Shown: positions 1-8,012 of the stretch, in pieces | How the letters are laid out: each line of letters starts with the position of its first letter | Position numbering within the stretch: position 1 is the stretch's first letter | DNA from: an uncultured Chlorobiaceae bacterium | GTDB taxonomy: Bacteria; Bacteroidota; Chlorobiia; Chlorobiales; Chlorobiaceae | Assembly (NCBI GenBank): GCA_903895195.1 | Contig: CAITSZ010000005.1 | Location: 124,001-188,000, forward strand | DNA: 64,000 nt | Direction of reading: 5' to 3' | Position numbers and translations under genes: made by a program | The notes under the pieces: model-generated | Database searches by the model: none | Told to the model about the DNA's origin: nothing | What the model saw: the letters and a program-made list of their open reading frames with translations, nothing else

Positions 1-506
1 TAGGAAAGACAGGAAAAAACACACTACTGATCCTCCCTTCCGCCGGCTCTTATGTTTTTCTCGGTGAAATTCTGATTGACAAAGAAATAATCGACAAGAA
101 GCCGCCTCTTCCGAACCTCTGCGGAAGCTGCAGCAACTGCATTGACAGCTGCCCCACAGGTGCACTTATAGAATCAGGCAGACTTGACGCATCCAGATGC
201 ATCTCCTATCTCACAATAGAGCTGAAAAGGGAATTCAGTGCAGAAGAGTCATCGATGATAGGCAACCACCTCTTCGGCTGCGATCACTGTCAGGAGGTAT
301 GCCCCCATAACAAGCATGTAAGCATCACTGCAGACAGGTCATTCAAGGTGCGGCCCAACCTCCTGAACATCTCGACTGAAACAATTCTGAACCTGACAAA
401 ATCAAGCTTCCGCAATCTTTTCTATGGAACCCCGATTTTCCGTTTAGGGCTTAAACGCCTTAAACGAAACGCGCAAGCTGTATCTGAAAACCTGCGAAAA
501 TCATAA
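1..506 (+). CDS. queG: Epoxyqueuosine reductase QueG, 5'-truncated by window edge
   Basis: This is the C-terminal part of the cobalamin- and iron-sulfur-dependent enzyme that reduces epoxyqueuosine to queuosine in the wobble position of certain tRNAs, in the cytoplasm. The open frame runs from base 3 to the stop at 504-506. It shows GKNTLL and GSYVFLGEI, the usual QueG lead-in to the ferredoxin region, then two [4Fe-4S] motifs: CGSCSNCIDSCPTGA and CDHCQEVCPHN. The start lies outside the window. A later gene of the same pathway, queE, lies at 5.4 kb. Identification is secure from the paired cluster motifs and their spacing. Confidence 0.93.
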   Translation, partial: GKTGKNTLLILPSAGSYVFLGEILIDKEIIDKKPPLPNLCGSCSNCIDSCPTGALIESGRLDASRCISYLTIELKREFSAEESSMIGNHLFGCDHCQEVCPHNKHVSITADRSFKVRPNLLNISTETILNLTKSSFRNLFYGTPIFRLGLKRLKRNAQAVSENLRKS

Positions 507-878
507 CTCCTCAATATTGACAATCTTCCTATTCTTGAGTGGTCAGCACTGTCGTTTTCAGCAAACAGACCATAAGCCGTTGTCCAGCGACCAATCACGC
601 TTTTCATGCCTTGGTATTTCCGGCAAACACTCACTGCAATTACTCAACAACCTTTTTAGCTGATATCATAATCGCGTGAAGCCGGGTTCTGTTATAAAAT
701 GACAATACCCTAACAATATCAAGGCTGGCGAAGATCTTGATCTCGTAAAACCAATAAATTTACGCCTTTTTGGGCGCTCCCGTCAGAACACTTTTAAGTC
801 GTCTCGGCACCCATAATGGGCATCATTTATCCCAGAAATTCTGTGTTAAAATGTGCTAATAAAATGACAATTAATGCC
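507..878. other. Intergenic stretch without recognisable gene
   Basis: About 370 bases between queG and the promoter of the Nif11-like gene. Short open frames here have no recognisable family match and no ribosome binding site. I see no RNA gene or strong hairpin. The short string AAAATGACAAT occurs twice, near 695 and 861, without evident meaning. Confidence 0.5.
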
Positions 879-908
879 TTGACTTACTGCATGAAACAGG
901 GGTATTAT
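879..908 (+). promoter_or_regulatory. Candidate sigma-70 promoter for the Nif11-like gene
   Basis: TTGACT at 879-884 and TATTAT at 903-908 are separated by 18 bases, each one or two bases from the sigma-70 consensus. A transcript starting near 915 would have a leader of about 75 bases before the ATG at 992. This is sequence pattern only. Confidence 0.45.
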
Positions 909-991
909 GAAGAATATTAGAACCACCTCATTCGAAATGGAAGCTCATCAATTCCCCCATAACCGGTAGTAACAAGCAAATGATGCTCACC

Positions 992-1228
992 ATGTCAATT
1001 GAAAATGAAAACGAGTTCATTGAAAGAATGAAGTCAGACGATGCCTTCAGAGAACGAATTATGTCAATCGAAAATGTCTCAGCTCGAATTAACGCAATCC
1101 ATAGTGAAGGCTATAACATCGCCAAAAATAAGAGCCCCAAGCTTGATTTCTGTTTCTATCAGGAGATCGGAATTTTAAACTGGTGTGGGTTAGATCCATA
1201 CTGCGCTCATTTCTCGATTAACAACTGA
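992..1228 (+). CDS. Nif11-like small peptide with cysteine-containing tail
   Basis: A 78-residue protein whose first ~50 residues (MSIENENEFIERM, then FRERI and a GYN turn) resemble the Nif11 domain, found in nitrogen-fixation-associated small proteins and as the leader of one class of ribosomally made peptide precursors. The tail carries three cysteines in the stretch CFYQEIGILNWCGLDPYC. There is no double-glycine cleavage motif, and no peptide-modifying enzyme or transporter nearby, so a natural-product role is unproven. In-frame ATGs at 980 and 983 are possible starts; 992 is chosen because MSIEN is the usual domain start. A promoter-like pair lies about 85 bases upstream. Confidence 0.6.
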   Translation: MSIENENEFIERMKSDDAFRERIMSIENVSARINAIHSEGYNIAKNKSPKLDFCFYQEIGILNWCGLDPYCAHFSINN

Positions 1229-1319
1229 ATCAGCATTCCCTGAGATTCAGGTCATTCAAGCACTTGTCTCATAAGGACAATGGCTGTTTCACCGCCTTAA
1301 CCAACATACCCCAACCAAT

Positions 1320-1745
1320 ATGAAACCGACGAATCCTTCGGTAACCATAACGCCCTCAAGGGTGCTCATTTTCGAAAATGATGAGTACCTCCTGAAAAGT
1401 ATGGTCAGTTATCTCGTAATGGACGGATATGAAGTTACCGGGGTAAGGAAGGCTGAGGAATTTCAGAAGCACTTGTCCAGTCATTCCTTCTGTGTGGCAA
1501 TTCTTGGGGTCGATCTGCCCGACAATAGCGGACTGCTTCTCACCGAGTTTGTGCAAAAAAACAGCACGCTACGCATTATCACGCTCAGTAATAATTCATA
1601 TGCCGGCAACCGCATGGCCTGCCTTAACGCAGGGGCAGATATTTATCTGATAAAGCCCTTCAATTTCCGGCTCCTCTCTGCAAGTGTCGGCATCCTTATC
1701 CGACGCTCTTATACCGTACCATGGATGCCCTCCATGCTTGGATAA
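1320..1745 (+). CDS. Stand-alone receiver-domain protein lacking the phospho-acceptor Asp
   Basis: A 141-residue single-domain response-regulator-like protein. The fold markers are an acidic cluster at E19-N20-D21, the beta-3 segment ending ILGVDLP, a Ser after beta-4 (TLSN) and the conserved Lys in LIKPF before the last helix. By alignment to the usual LLDxxLP motif, the phosphorylated Asp is replaced by Gly63; D65 is the Asp two positions later. There is no output domain, and no further domain continues after the stop in other frames. It probably acts, if at all, as a phosphorylation-independent partner protein. No histidine kinase is adjacent. It follows the Nif11-like gene by 91 bases. 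Confidence 0.75.
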   Translation: MKPTNPSVTITPSRVLIFENDEYLLKSMVSYLVMDGYEVTGVRKAEEFQKHLSSHSFCVAILGVDLPDNSGLLLTEFVQKNSTLRIITLSNNSYAGNRMACLNAGADIYLIKPFNFRLLSASVGILIRRSYTVPWMPSMLG

Positions 1746-1847
1746 ATGACTGAAAGCAATGGCTTACTCATTTCCATCACCCCACCTGGCACTGTGGTAA
1801 TTACTTCTTAAATATATGAGCCACTGGTGAACATATTTACAGCCTGA

Positions 1848-3425
1848 TCAGTGCTTGAAATGCCGCATGCCGGAAAAAACCATAGCAAGATTGTTGGCAT
1901 CTGCTGCCTCAATAATTTCATTATCGCGGATAGAACCGCCCGGCTGTATGACCGCTGTGACACCAGCCTCAGCTGCGGCAAGCAGACCATCGGCAAAGGG
2001 GAAGAATGCGTCTGACGCTACAACAGAGCCATGGAGGTCGAGCCCGACTTCGGAGGCTTTCCAGCGTGCGATTTTTGAAGAGTCGACACGCGACATCTGA
2101 CCGGCTCCAACACCGAATGTCTGACGGTTTTTGACATAGAGAATGGTGTTCGACTTGATATGTTTGCAGATCTTCCAGGCAAACATCAGGTTGTCCAATT
2201 CTTCAGCAGTAGGCTGCCGTTTGGTGACAACCGTCAAATCCTCTTTAGCGACTATTTTGCTGTCGCGCTCCTGAACGAGCATCCCGAACGGTGTTGACTT
2301 GAACTCCCAGCCGCCTTTCGGCAGGGGGTGGTTCTGCTGCACAAGACGGCGGTCCTTTTTCTTTATGAGCAGATCCAGCACTCCATCTTCAAATGCTGGA
2401 GCAATGAGGATTTCGGTAAAAATTTCGTTGACAGCTTTAGCTGTCTCCATATCAAGAGGACGGTTAAAGACGATGATTCCACCGAAAGGAGCCTGGGTAT
2501 CAGTTGAAAATGCCCTGCGGTATGCTTCGAGCAGTGTTGGAGCCTGTGCAACGCCGCACGGGTTGGTATGTTTGATAATAACCACTGTCGGGTCTTCACC
2601 GCGGAACTCTTCAATCAATGTTGTTGCTGCGGCTATATCGAGCATGTTGTTATAGGAGAGCTCCTTGCCATGCAGCTTTTCGAAAAAGTCAGCAAAAGAA
2701 CGTGTTCCATTGGAATCGGTAAGGCGATATAGGCCCGCGCTCTGGTGGGGGTTCTCTCCGTAGCGCATATCAAGTTCTTTTTCAAGCTTGACCGTCATGG
2801 CAGCTGAAGCTTCCTGCTGTTTACCGGCGATAGCACCAGTGAGGTACGATGCAATTGCCCGATCGTAACGGGATGTGAGTTCAAAAACCTTTAAGGCAAG
2901 CTGAAGGCGAGTCGTCCTTTTTGTTGCACCGTTCTGCTCCTTCATTTCCTGAAGAACACGCGCATAGTCGGCGCTATCGGTAACTACCGTGACAGATTCG
3001 TTGTTCTTGGCTGCGCTGCGGAGCATTGATGGGCCGCCAATATCAATATTTTCTATAGCATCTTCGAAGGTTACACCTGGCTTGGCCACTGTTGCTTCGA
3101 AAGGGTAAAGATTAACCACGACGAGGTCTATAAAGTCGATTCCGTTAGCCTTAGCCTGGCTGATATGGTCGGCATTCTCCCGTACTGCAAGTAGAGCACC
3201 ATGTATTTTTGGATGCAGGGTTTTTACCCGTCCATTCATGATTTCCGGAAAGCCGGTAATGGTGGATATGGAAGCTGCGCTGATGCCTGAATCCTGCAGT
3301 GATTTCAATGTTCCGCCGGTTGAGAAAATCTCAACTCCCATGGCACTCAACTCCCGGCAGAAATCAACAATACCGGTTTTATCAGAAACAGAAACCAACG
3401 CCCGCTTGATGACAGGATCAGACAT
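1848..3425 (-). CDS. purH: Bifunctional AICAR formyltransferase / IMP cyclohydrolase
   Basis: This 525-residue enzyme catalyses the last two steps of de novo purine synthesis: formylation of AICAR with 10-formyl-tetrahydrofolate, then ring closure to IMP. The N-terminal cyclohydrolase (MGS-like) domain begins with [11 protein letters not shown] and contains [12 protein letters not shown]; the C-terminal transformylase carries RYGENPHQ near residue 220, the catalytic KHTNPCGVA near 283, and [12 protein letters not shown]. Length is that of the family. It is monocistronic, and its 5' side contains a heptamer repeat (3526-3553) and the decayed toxin-antitoxin locus. purN lies 1.4 kb away on the other strand and purF at 9.9 kb. 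Confidence 0.97.
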   Translation of the reverse strand: MSDPVIKRALVSVSDKTGIVDFCRELSAMGVEIFSTGGTLKSLQDSGISAASISTITGFPEIMNGRVKTLHPKIHGALLAVRENADHISQAKANGIDFIDLVVVNLYPFEATVAKPGVTFEDAIENIDIGGPSMLRSAAKNNESVTVVTDSADYARVLQEMKEQNGATKRTTRLQLALKVFELTSRYDRAIASYLTGAIAGKQQEASAAMTVKLEKELDMRYGENPHQSAGLYRLTDSNGTRSFADFFEKLHGKELSYNNMLDIAAATTLIEEFRGEDPTVVIIKHTNPCGVAQAPTLLEAYRRAFSTDTQAPFGGIIVFNRPLDMETAKAVNEIFTEILIAPAFEDGVLDLLIKKKDRRLVQQNHPLPKGGWEFKSTPFGMLVQERDSKIVAKEDLTVVTKRQPTAEELDNLMFAWKICKHIKSNTILYVKNRQTFGVGAGQMSRVDSSKIARWKASEVGLDLHGSVVASDAFFPFADGLLAAAEAGVTAVIQPGGSIRDNEIIEAADANNLAMVFSGMRHFKH

Positions 3426-3525
3426 TTGCAGAAAATTTATTTAATGATCTTTTCATTGAGATTCACAGAGGCGGAATCTAAGAAAAAATCCCTAATTATC
3501 TGATCTCTTAAGTGGGGAGGAACAA

Positions 3526-3553
3526 GTGCTGAGACGTGAGTGCTGGGTGCGGA
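3526..3553. repeat. Heptamer tandem repeat, about four copies
   Basis: Four consecutive 7-base units follow the pattern GTGCTGA, GACGTGA, GTGCTGG, GTGCGGA. The same heptamer theme recurs at 6090-6110 in another gap. It lies about 100 bases upstream of purH. Confidence 0.6.
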
Positions 3554-3634
3554 GCTATTCGGAAGGATCAAGATAGAATAACGCTCTGCCTTAGCTATTG
3601 ATACTAAGGCTTGAACAACTACTTTTTTGCTTTG

Positions 3635-3932
3635 TCACTTTAGCCGTTTTCGCCAATAGAAGGGACGTCTTTTCTGGTGAGCATACGCCAAAATTAAAAT
3701 CTTATCTTGGTGGACAAGATAGACCAGATTGTACTGGGAAGCGCAATAAAGACTTTCTCCGTAATCTTCTCCCTATTCTTGGTGAAGCCTCAGGATTCTT
3801 TAAAATCTGATCAAGAGCTCTTTCCACTTCAACAAGCAATTGTGAACCAAGCCCTGACTTCTGCCTTTCGTAGTACTGCGCTGCCTCTGTGACCTCTGCA
3901 TCAGCACTGGGATGGAAAGCAATCGGCTTCAT
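3635..3932 (-). pseudogene. ParE/RelE-family toxin, frameshifted
   Basis: The first 65 or so residues (MKPIAFHPSADAEV, AAQYYERQ, EVERALDQI, RRKSLLRFP) are a clear plasmid-stabilisation ParE/RelE-type toxin. One extra base near 3734 throws the frame out; the next frame continues exactly where expected with YNLVYLVHQDKILILAYAH and RRPFYWR and stops at 3635-3637. The open frame as it stands ends early, at 3702. The restored protein would be about 98 residues, the usual size. Its ATG overlaps the TGA of the upstream antitoxin remnant by four bases, as in intact operons of this family. Loss of function is inferred; sequencing error is the main alternative, but the partner gene is independently broken. 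Confidence 0.85.
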
Positions 3933-4153
3933 GAAATAGCCGCACGGGCTCGACGGAGGACTTCTTTGTCTGAAATCTCTGTTGCAATCCCCTGCTCCAA
4001 CTCATCCAGGCGGCGCTCTGCCTACTCAGTCCACAATACCTCAACTTCAGCTTCAGATAAATTGTCGAGACTCTCAACTATCCACTTTGCCAGCGTAGCA
4101 CGTTCCTTTAATTCGAGCTTCTGAATTTCGACTTCAATCTCTTTGATACCCAT
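3929..4153 (-). pseudogene. Addiction-module antitoxin (CHP02574/Unstab_antitox type) with internal stop
   Basis: The protein starts MGIKEIEVEIQKL and runs through RATLAKWIVESLDNLSEAEVE to LWTE, a good match to the antitoxin family paired with ParE-like toxins. A TAG at 4022-4024 interrupts it; the same frame then continues AERRLDELEQG and VLRRARAAIS to a TGA at 3929-3931 that overlaps the toxin start as ATGA. Restored length is 74 residues, normal for the family. The ATG at 4153 is preferred; an upstream in-frame start at 4234 would add unrelated residues. With the frameshifted toxin this is a module dead in both genes. Confidence 0.82.
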
Positions 4154-4286
4154 ATCCTTGCGATTTAAATTTATGAGCAACAGAGTATACTTACGGTAAA
4201 GGTACGGATAATTCCACTGAAATGAGTAGAGCAAGGAGTGCGACTCTCTTCACTTATATCAAATAATGAGATTGATGTCAGCTCCA

Positions 4287-4439
4287 TCATATAGTGCTTG
4301 CTGGTAAGGTCTTGCCTTCAGTTGCTTCTGCGTGCCCAACTTTCGGGTATCGCTGTGCAAGGTCTGCCTGCAAGGTGGCAGCTGAAAAACCACCAATTCT
4401 GTCACCTGCCAGCGACCCGTCAAGAATCAATGTTTTCAT
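4287..4439 (-). pseudogene. Truncated flavodoxin-like NADPH:FMN reductase fragment
   Basis: A 50-residue frame begins MKTLILDGSLAGDRIGG, which resembles the first beta strand and phosphate loop of flavodoxin-fold quinone or FMN reductases (compare the usual ILxGSPR). It stops after 50 residues where family members have 170 or more. A strong ribosome binding site, AAGGGAGGG, lies six to eight bases before the ATG, so the start was once real. No continuation was found in the other frames. The family call rests on one motif and is tentative. Confidence 0.35.
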
Positions 4440-4471
4440 TATTCCCTCCCTTATAAATTGTTTGCCTCCTT

Positions 4472-4749
4472 TCATATGCAATTTTCCATGGCGTTTGGCA
4501 ATTCAGTATATGTGACTGCTCCGGTACAAAGCCCTTCCAGTGAGTTCAATGTGATTGAGTGCTGACTGCGTGTTCTTGCATTCAAAACCGTCGTCGGCAA
4601 AACGTAGAAACACCAATGATCAATGTCCATCGGGTCGATAGTCTCTTTACAAGTATGAGCAAGCAGAGCAAACACGTAAACATCAGCCTGCAATCACAGT
4701 TTAGCTCTTCTCTTACAACCTGCTTGAAAAGAATCATCCCTGATTGCAT
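4472..4749 (-). pseudogene. Frameshifted remnant of an unidentified protein
   Basis: A frame from the ATG at 4749 reads MQSGMILFKQVVREELNCD, and a second frame, shifted near 4693, reads QADVYVFALLAH, DHWCFYVLPTTVL and SQHSITLNSL to a stop at 4472. Joined, the two read like the C-terminal part of one protein; the YVFALL / WxFYVLP pattern reminds me of PD-(D/E)XK-type hypothetical proteins, but I cannot name it. It precedes the truncated flavodoxin-like fragment on the same strand, suggesting one decayed operon. Confidence 0.35.
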
Positions 4750-4813
4750 ATTAAGAGAAAGCGATGCCAGACCCTATCGTTGCGTTGAAAAGTTGTAAAA
4801 TCATAAACTTCAG

Positions 4814-5416
4814 ATGAGTATCCACAAAACCCGCTTGGCAATCTTCTGCTCCGGTACTGGAAGTAATTTTCAGGCGATCTTTCATGCGCTGAAGAATAAA
4901 CAGCTCAATGCGGAAATCGTGCTTTGCCTTTCTAACCGTGCACAGTGCTTAGCAATGGATTTTGCCCGCCTGAATGGCATTGAGACAGTGCATCTGACGG
5001 AAAAACAGTTTGACTCTTTAGATGATTTTGCTGCGGCAATGCTCGAGTGCATCAGGAAGCAGAGTATCGATATTATTGTGCTGGCGGGATATATGCGTAA
5101 GGTGCCTGACGACGTCGTGGCTGCATTTAAAGACAGAATCATCAATATCCATCCGGCCCTGCTGCCAAAATTCGGTGGCGAGGGGATGTATGGCATTCAT
5201 GTTCATTCTGCCGTTCTCCGTGCAGGCGAAACGGAGAGCGGAGCGACAGTACATCTTGTTAACGAAGAGTACGACAAAGGGAAAATTCTGATGCAGCGCA
5301 AGGTAGCAGTACTGCCTGATGATACACCGGAGATACTTGCAGCAAGAGTGCTTGAGTGCGAGCATACGCTATTCCCTGATGCGCTGGAAAAATTTCTTGC
5401 CGGTCATCAGTCATGA
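4814..5416 (+). CDS. purN: Phosphoribosylglycinamide formyltransferase
   Basis: A 200-residue GAR transformylase, third step of purine synthesis, using 10-formyl-tetrahydrofolate. It has the N-terminal FCSGTGSNFQ loop that binds the ribosyl phosphate, the catalytic pair N111 and H113 in INIHPALLPKFGG, and the catalytic Asp at D154 in VNEEYDKGKIL. Length fits the family. Its TGA overlaps the queE start as ATGA, so the two are translationally coupled. Confidence 0.96.
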   Translation: MSIHKTRLAIFCSGTGSNFQAIFHALKNKQLNAEIVLCLSNRAQCLAMDFARLNGIETVHLTEKQFDSLDDFAAAMLECIRKQSIDIIVLAGYMRKVPDDVVAAFKDRIINIHPALLPKFGGEGMYGIHVHSAVLRAGETESGATVHLVNEEYDKGKILMQRKVAVLPDDTPEILAARVLECEHTLFPDALEKFLAGHQS

Positions 5417-6084
5417 GCACTGGCACACTGAACATCAGCGAGATATTTCACTCCATCCAGGGCGAATCATCCTTTGCCGGGTGGCCTTGCGCCTTTATAC
5501 GTCTTGCAGGATGCGGTCATGGATGTATCGGCTGCGATACCGCCTACGCTGAAAGCGAGGCCAATACAATTGATATTGAGGAAATTATCCGCCAAACGGC
5601 TGTTTTTCAGGCACCCCTGATTGAGGTCACCGGTGGAGAGCCACTCCTGCAGCCGGCTGTTTATGCGCTTATGGAGCAGCTCTGTAACCTTGGTCATACC
5701 GTACTGCTTGAAACAGGAGGCTTTCTTTCTGTTGCCGGAGTTGACCCTCGTGTCCATAAAATCATCGACATCAAAGCGCCGACATCAGGCGTAAGCGATC
5801 AAAACAATCCGGAAAACATTCGCCTTGCACTTGCAGCCGAACCTGCGTTACGGCAAAAATTTGAGTTCAAGATGGTTCTTGGAAGTCGGAAAGACTACGA
5901 GTGGGCAAAATCGCTGCTGAGTGAACATCGGCTGACAGACTCTTTCACCATCATGATGGGCGTGATGTTCGGCAGGCTGGAGCCCCGCGAACTTGCAGGG
6001 TGGATTCTCAGTGACCGCCTTAATGTAAGAATGCAGCTGCAGTTGCATAAATACATCTGGCCACCCGATATGAGAGGGGTATAA
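5413..6084 (+). CDS. queE: 7-carboxy-7-deazaguanine synthase
   Basis: A 223-residue radical SAM enzyme that rearranges 6-carboxy-tetrahydropterin to 7-carboxy-7-deazaguanine in the preQ0/queuosine pathway. The [4Fe-4S]-binding cysteines are C34, C38 and C41 in AGCGHGCIGCDT, followed by the SAM-binding TGGEP. The N-terminal SEIFHSIQGESSFAG and the C-terminal QLQLHKYIW are family signatures. It overlaps purN by four bases. With queG at the window start, the strain has at least two steps of queuosine formation here. Confidence 0.95.
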   Translation: MSTGTLNISEIFHSIQGESSFAGWPCAFIRLAGCGHGCIGCDTAYAESEANTIDIEEIIRQTAVFQAPLIEVTGGEPLLQPAVYALMEQLCNLGHTVLLETGGFLSVAGVDPRVHKIIDIKAPTSGVSDQNNPENIRLALAAEPALRQKFEFKMVLGSRKDYEWAKSLLSEHRLTDSFTIMMGVMFGRLEPRELAGWILSDRLNVRMQLQLHKYIWPPDMRGV

Positions 6085-6089
6085 AGAAA

Positions 6090-6110
6090 GTACTGAGTAC
6101 TGAGTGATGA
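6090..6110. repeat. Heptamer tandem repeat, three copies
   Basis: GTACTGA, GTACTGA, GTGATGA in tandem between queE and the glycosyltransferase. Same theme as 3526-3553. Confidence 0.55.
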
Positions 6111-6140
6111 GTGGAAGATTAAATATTATTCTCTTTTAAT

Positions 6141-7142
6141 ATGGTTGATTTGATTTCACTTTCTATTGTTGTCCCTCTGTTCAATGAGCGGGAATCGCTG
6201 CCTGATCTTCTGGAGCAGCTCTATCTTGCCATGCAGGAAAAAGAGCTTCGAAATCTCTTTACGGAGCCATTCTGTTTTGAAATCATTCTGGTTGATGACG
6301 GCTCCACTGACGGGTCATGCCCGTTAATCAGGAATCTGATTCTCTCAAGGCCTGAGCTCCGCCTGATTTCGTTTCAGAGAAACTTTGGCAAAACAGCCGC
6401 GCTCTCAGCTGGATTCATGGCTGCAAGCGGAGACTATATCTGCACCATTGATGCTGATTTGCAGGATGATCCCTTTGCCATCAAGGAGATGATTAATAAG
6501 CTTCAGGAAGGATATGATCTGGTAAGCGGGTGGAAACAGCAGCGCAAGGATCCGATATCCAAAACCCTGCCATCAAAACTGTTCAATCTGGTAACACGCC
6601 TCTTTACAGGAATCACCATTCACGATTTCAACTGCGGATTGAAGGTCTACCGCAAAGAGGTGGCAAAACGACTTGAACTGCGTGGAGATATGCACCGCTA
6701 TATTCCTGTTCTGGCAGAGTGGATGGGGTTTAAAATTGCTGAACTCCCTGTCAGACATCAGGCGAGACAATTCGGCACCACAAAATATGATTCATCAAGG
6801 TTTTTTTCGGGGTTGTTCGATTTTCTTTCGGTCCTCTTTATCACCCGGTATCTTCGCCGTCCCATGCATTTTTTTGGTATGGCGGGCCTCATAAGTTTTC
6901 TTCTGGGTTTTTCCATCAGTCTTTATGTCACACTCGATAAAATCATGCTTCATAAACCGGTCAGCAACCGCCCGATTCTTTTTCTCGGCATCCTGCTGCT
7001 GATTCTCGGAGTCCAGCTTTTTTCGACCGGTCTTCTTGGTGAAATGCTTTCGACGTCGTCATCCAAAGAGAGTTCATTTGCAGTTCGCGAAACACAGAAT
7101 CTCACTGCCGGGCAAGCCAGAAAATTTGGCAATCCCGATTAA
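6141..7142 (+). CDS. Family 2 glycosyltransferase, polyprenyl-phosphate sugar transferase type
   Basis: A 333-residue membrane glycosyltransferase of the DPM1/GtrB/ArnC type, which moves a sugar from a nucleotide donor to undecaprenyl phosphate on the cytoplasmic face. The catalytic GT-A domain shows [11 protein letters not shown], the nucleotide-binding VDDGSTDGS and the metal-binding DADLQDDP. Two hydrophobic segments near residues 237-262 and 273-296 form the C-terminal anchor, followed by a short polar tail. The sugar cannot be told from sequence. It precedes nfo by 22 bases. Confidence 0.85.
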   Translation: MVDLISLSIVVPLFNERESLPDLLEQLYLAMQEKELRNLFTEPFCFEIILVDDGSTDGSCPLIRNLILSRPELRLISFQRNFGKTAALSAGFMAASGDYICTIDADLQDDPFAIKEMINKLQEGYDLVSGWKQQRKDPISKTLPSKLFNLVTRLFTGITIHDFNCGLKVYRKEVAKRLELRGDMHRYIPVLAEWMGFKIAELPVRHQARQFGTTKYDSSRFFSGLFDFLSVLFITRYLRRPMHFFGMAGLISFLLGFSISLYVTLDKIMLHKPVSNRPILFLGILLLILGVQLFSTGLLGEMLSTSSSKESSFAVRETQNLTAGQARKFGNPD

Positions 7143-7164
7143 TTATTACTATTCACTTTTGTTT

Positions 7165-8007
7165 ATGAAACGAGTTGGAGCACACGTCAGTATAGCTGGA
7201 GGAGTTGAAAATGCACCGTTGCAGGCAATCAGTATCGGGGCGAAGGCATTTGCCATGTTTACTAAAAACCAGCGACAGTGGACCGCCCCAAAACTAACAA
7301 CATCCTCAATTGATGCATTCCGCAAGAACTGCAGTGAGGGCGGTTATAAGCCTGAACACATTCTGCCTCATGACAGCTATCTCATCAATCTGGGCAGTCC
7401 CGACCCGATAAAGCTCCGGAATGCCCGGGAGGCATTTATTGATGAAATGCAGCGGGTGGAAAGTCTGGGCCTCTCTCTGCTGAACTTTCATCCCGGAAGC
7501 CATCTGAACAGCATTAATGAAGACGCCTGTCTGCAGCTTATAGCAGAATCAATCAATATGGCTCTCAATGCGACCAGCAACGTCACTGCCGTGATTGAAA
7601 ACACAGCGGGGCAGGGAACAAATATGGGATACCGGTTTGAACAGCTGGCATCTCTGATTGATCAAGTTGAAGATAAGAGAAGGGTTGGAGTGTGCCTCGA
7701 CACCTGCCACATGTTTGCAAGCGGTTATGACCTGCAGACAACCGCGGCAATCGAGGAAACCTTCAAGGAGTTCGATCGGATAGTCGGGTTCGGCTACCTA
7801 AAAGGGATGCATCTTAATGATGCCCTTCGTCCGCTTGGCAGCAAGCTTGACCGCCATGCGAGCATCGGCAAGGGAACGATCGGGATGGAGGCATTCGCTT
7901 TTATCATGCATCATCCTTCCTGTGAAGAGATACCCCTGATTCTTGAAACTCCGGACTCCGATCAATGGAGTGCAGAGATCAGCCTGCTATACTCGCTTGA
8001 GTCATAA
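7165..8007 (+). CDS. nfo: Endonuclease IV (apurinic/apyrimidinic endonuclease)
   Basis: A 280-residue zinc-dependent TIM-barrel endonuclease that cleaves 5' to abasic sites in base excision repair. It starts [15 protein letters not shown], the family N-terminus; an in-frame start at 7036 would add residues overlapping the previous gene, so 7165 is chosen. Zinc-site motifs are [23 protein letters not shown] and [16 protein letters not shown], followed by SIGKGTIG. All match the family. Confidence 0.95.
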   Translation: MKRVGAHVSIAGGVENAPLQAISIGAKAFAMFTKNQRQWTAPKLTTSSIDAFRKNCSEGGYKPEHILPHDSYLINLGSPDPIKLRNAREAFIDEMQRVESLGLSLLNFHPGSHLNSINEDACLQLIAESINMALNATSNVTAVIENTAGQGTNMGYRFEQLASLIDQVEDKRRVGVCLDTCHMFASGYDLQTTAAIEETFKEFDRIVGFGYLKGMHLNDALRPLGSKLDRHASIGKGTIGMEAFAFIMHHPSCEEIPLILETPDSDQWSAEISLLYSLES

Positions 8008-8012
8008 CGGGG

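Noticed and set aside
907-969. A 20-codon open frame upstream of the Nif11-like gene
   Set aside because: Its ATG overlaps the probable -10 box at 903-908, so it would not be in the transcript. No ribosome binding site or family match.
7036-7164. Upstream extension of nfo
   Set aside because: The frame is open from 7036 but lies inside the glycosyltransferase gene; the endonuclease family starts at MKRVGAHVS, coded from 7165.
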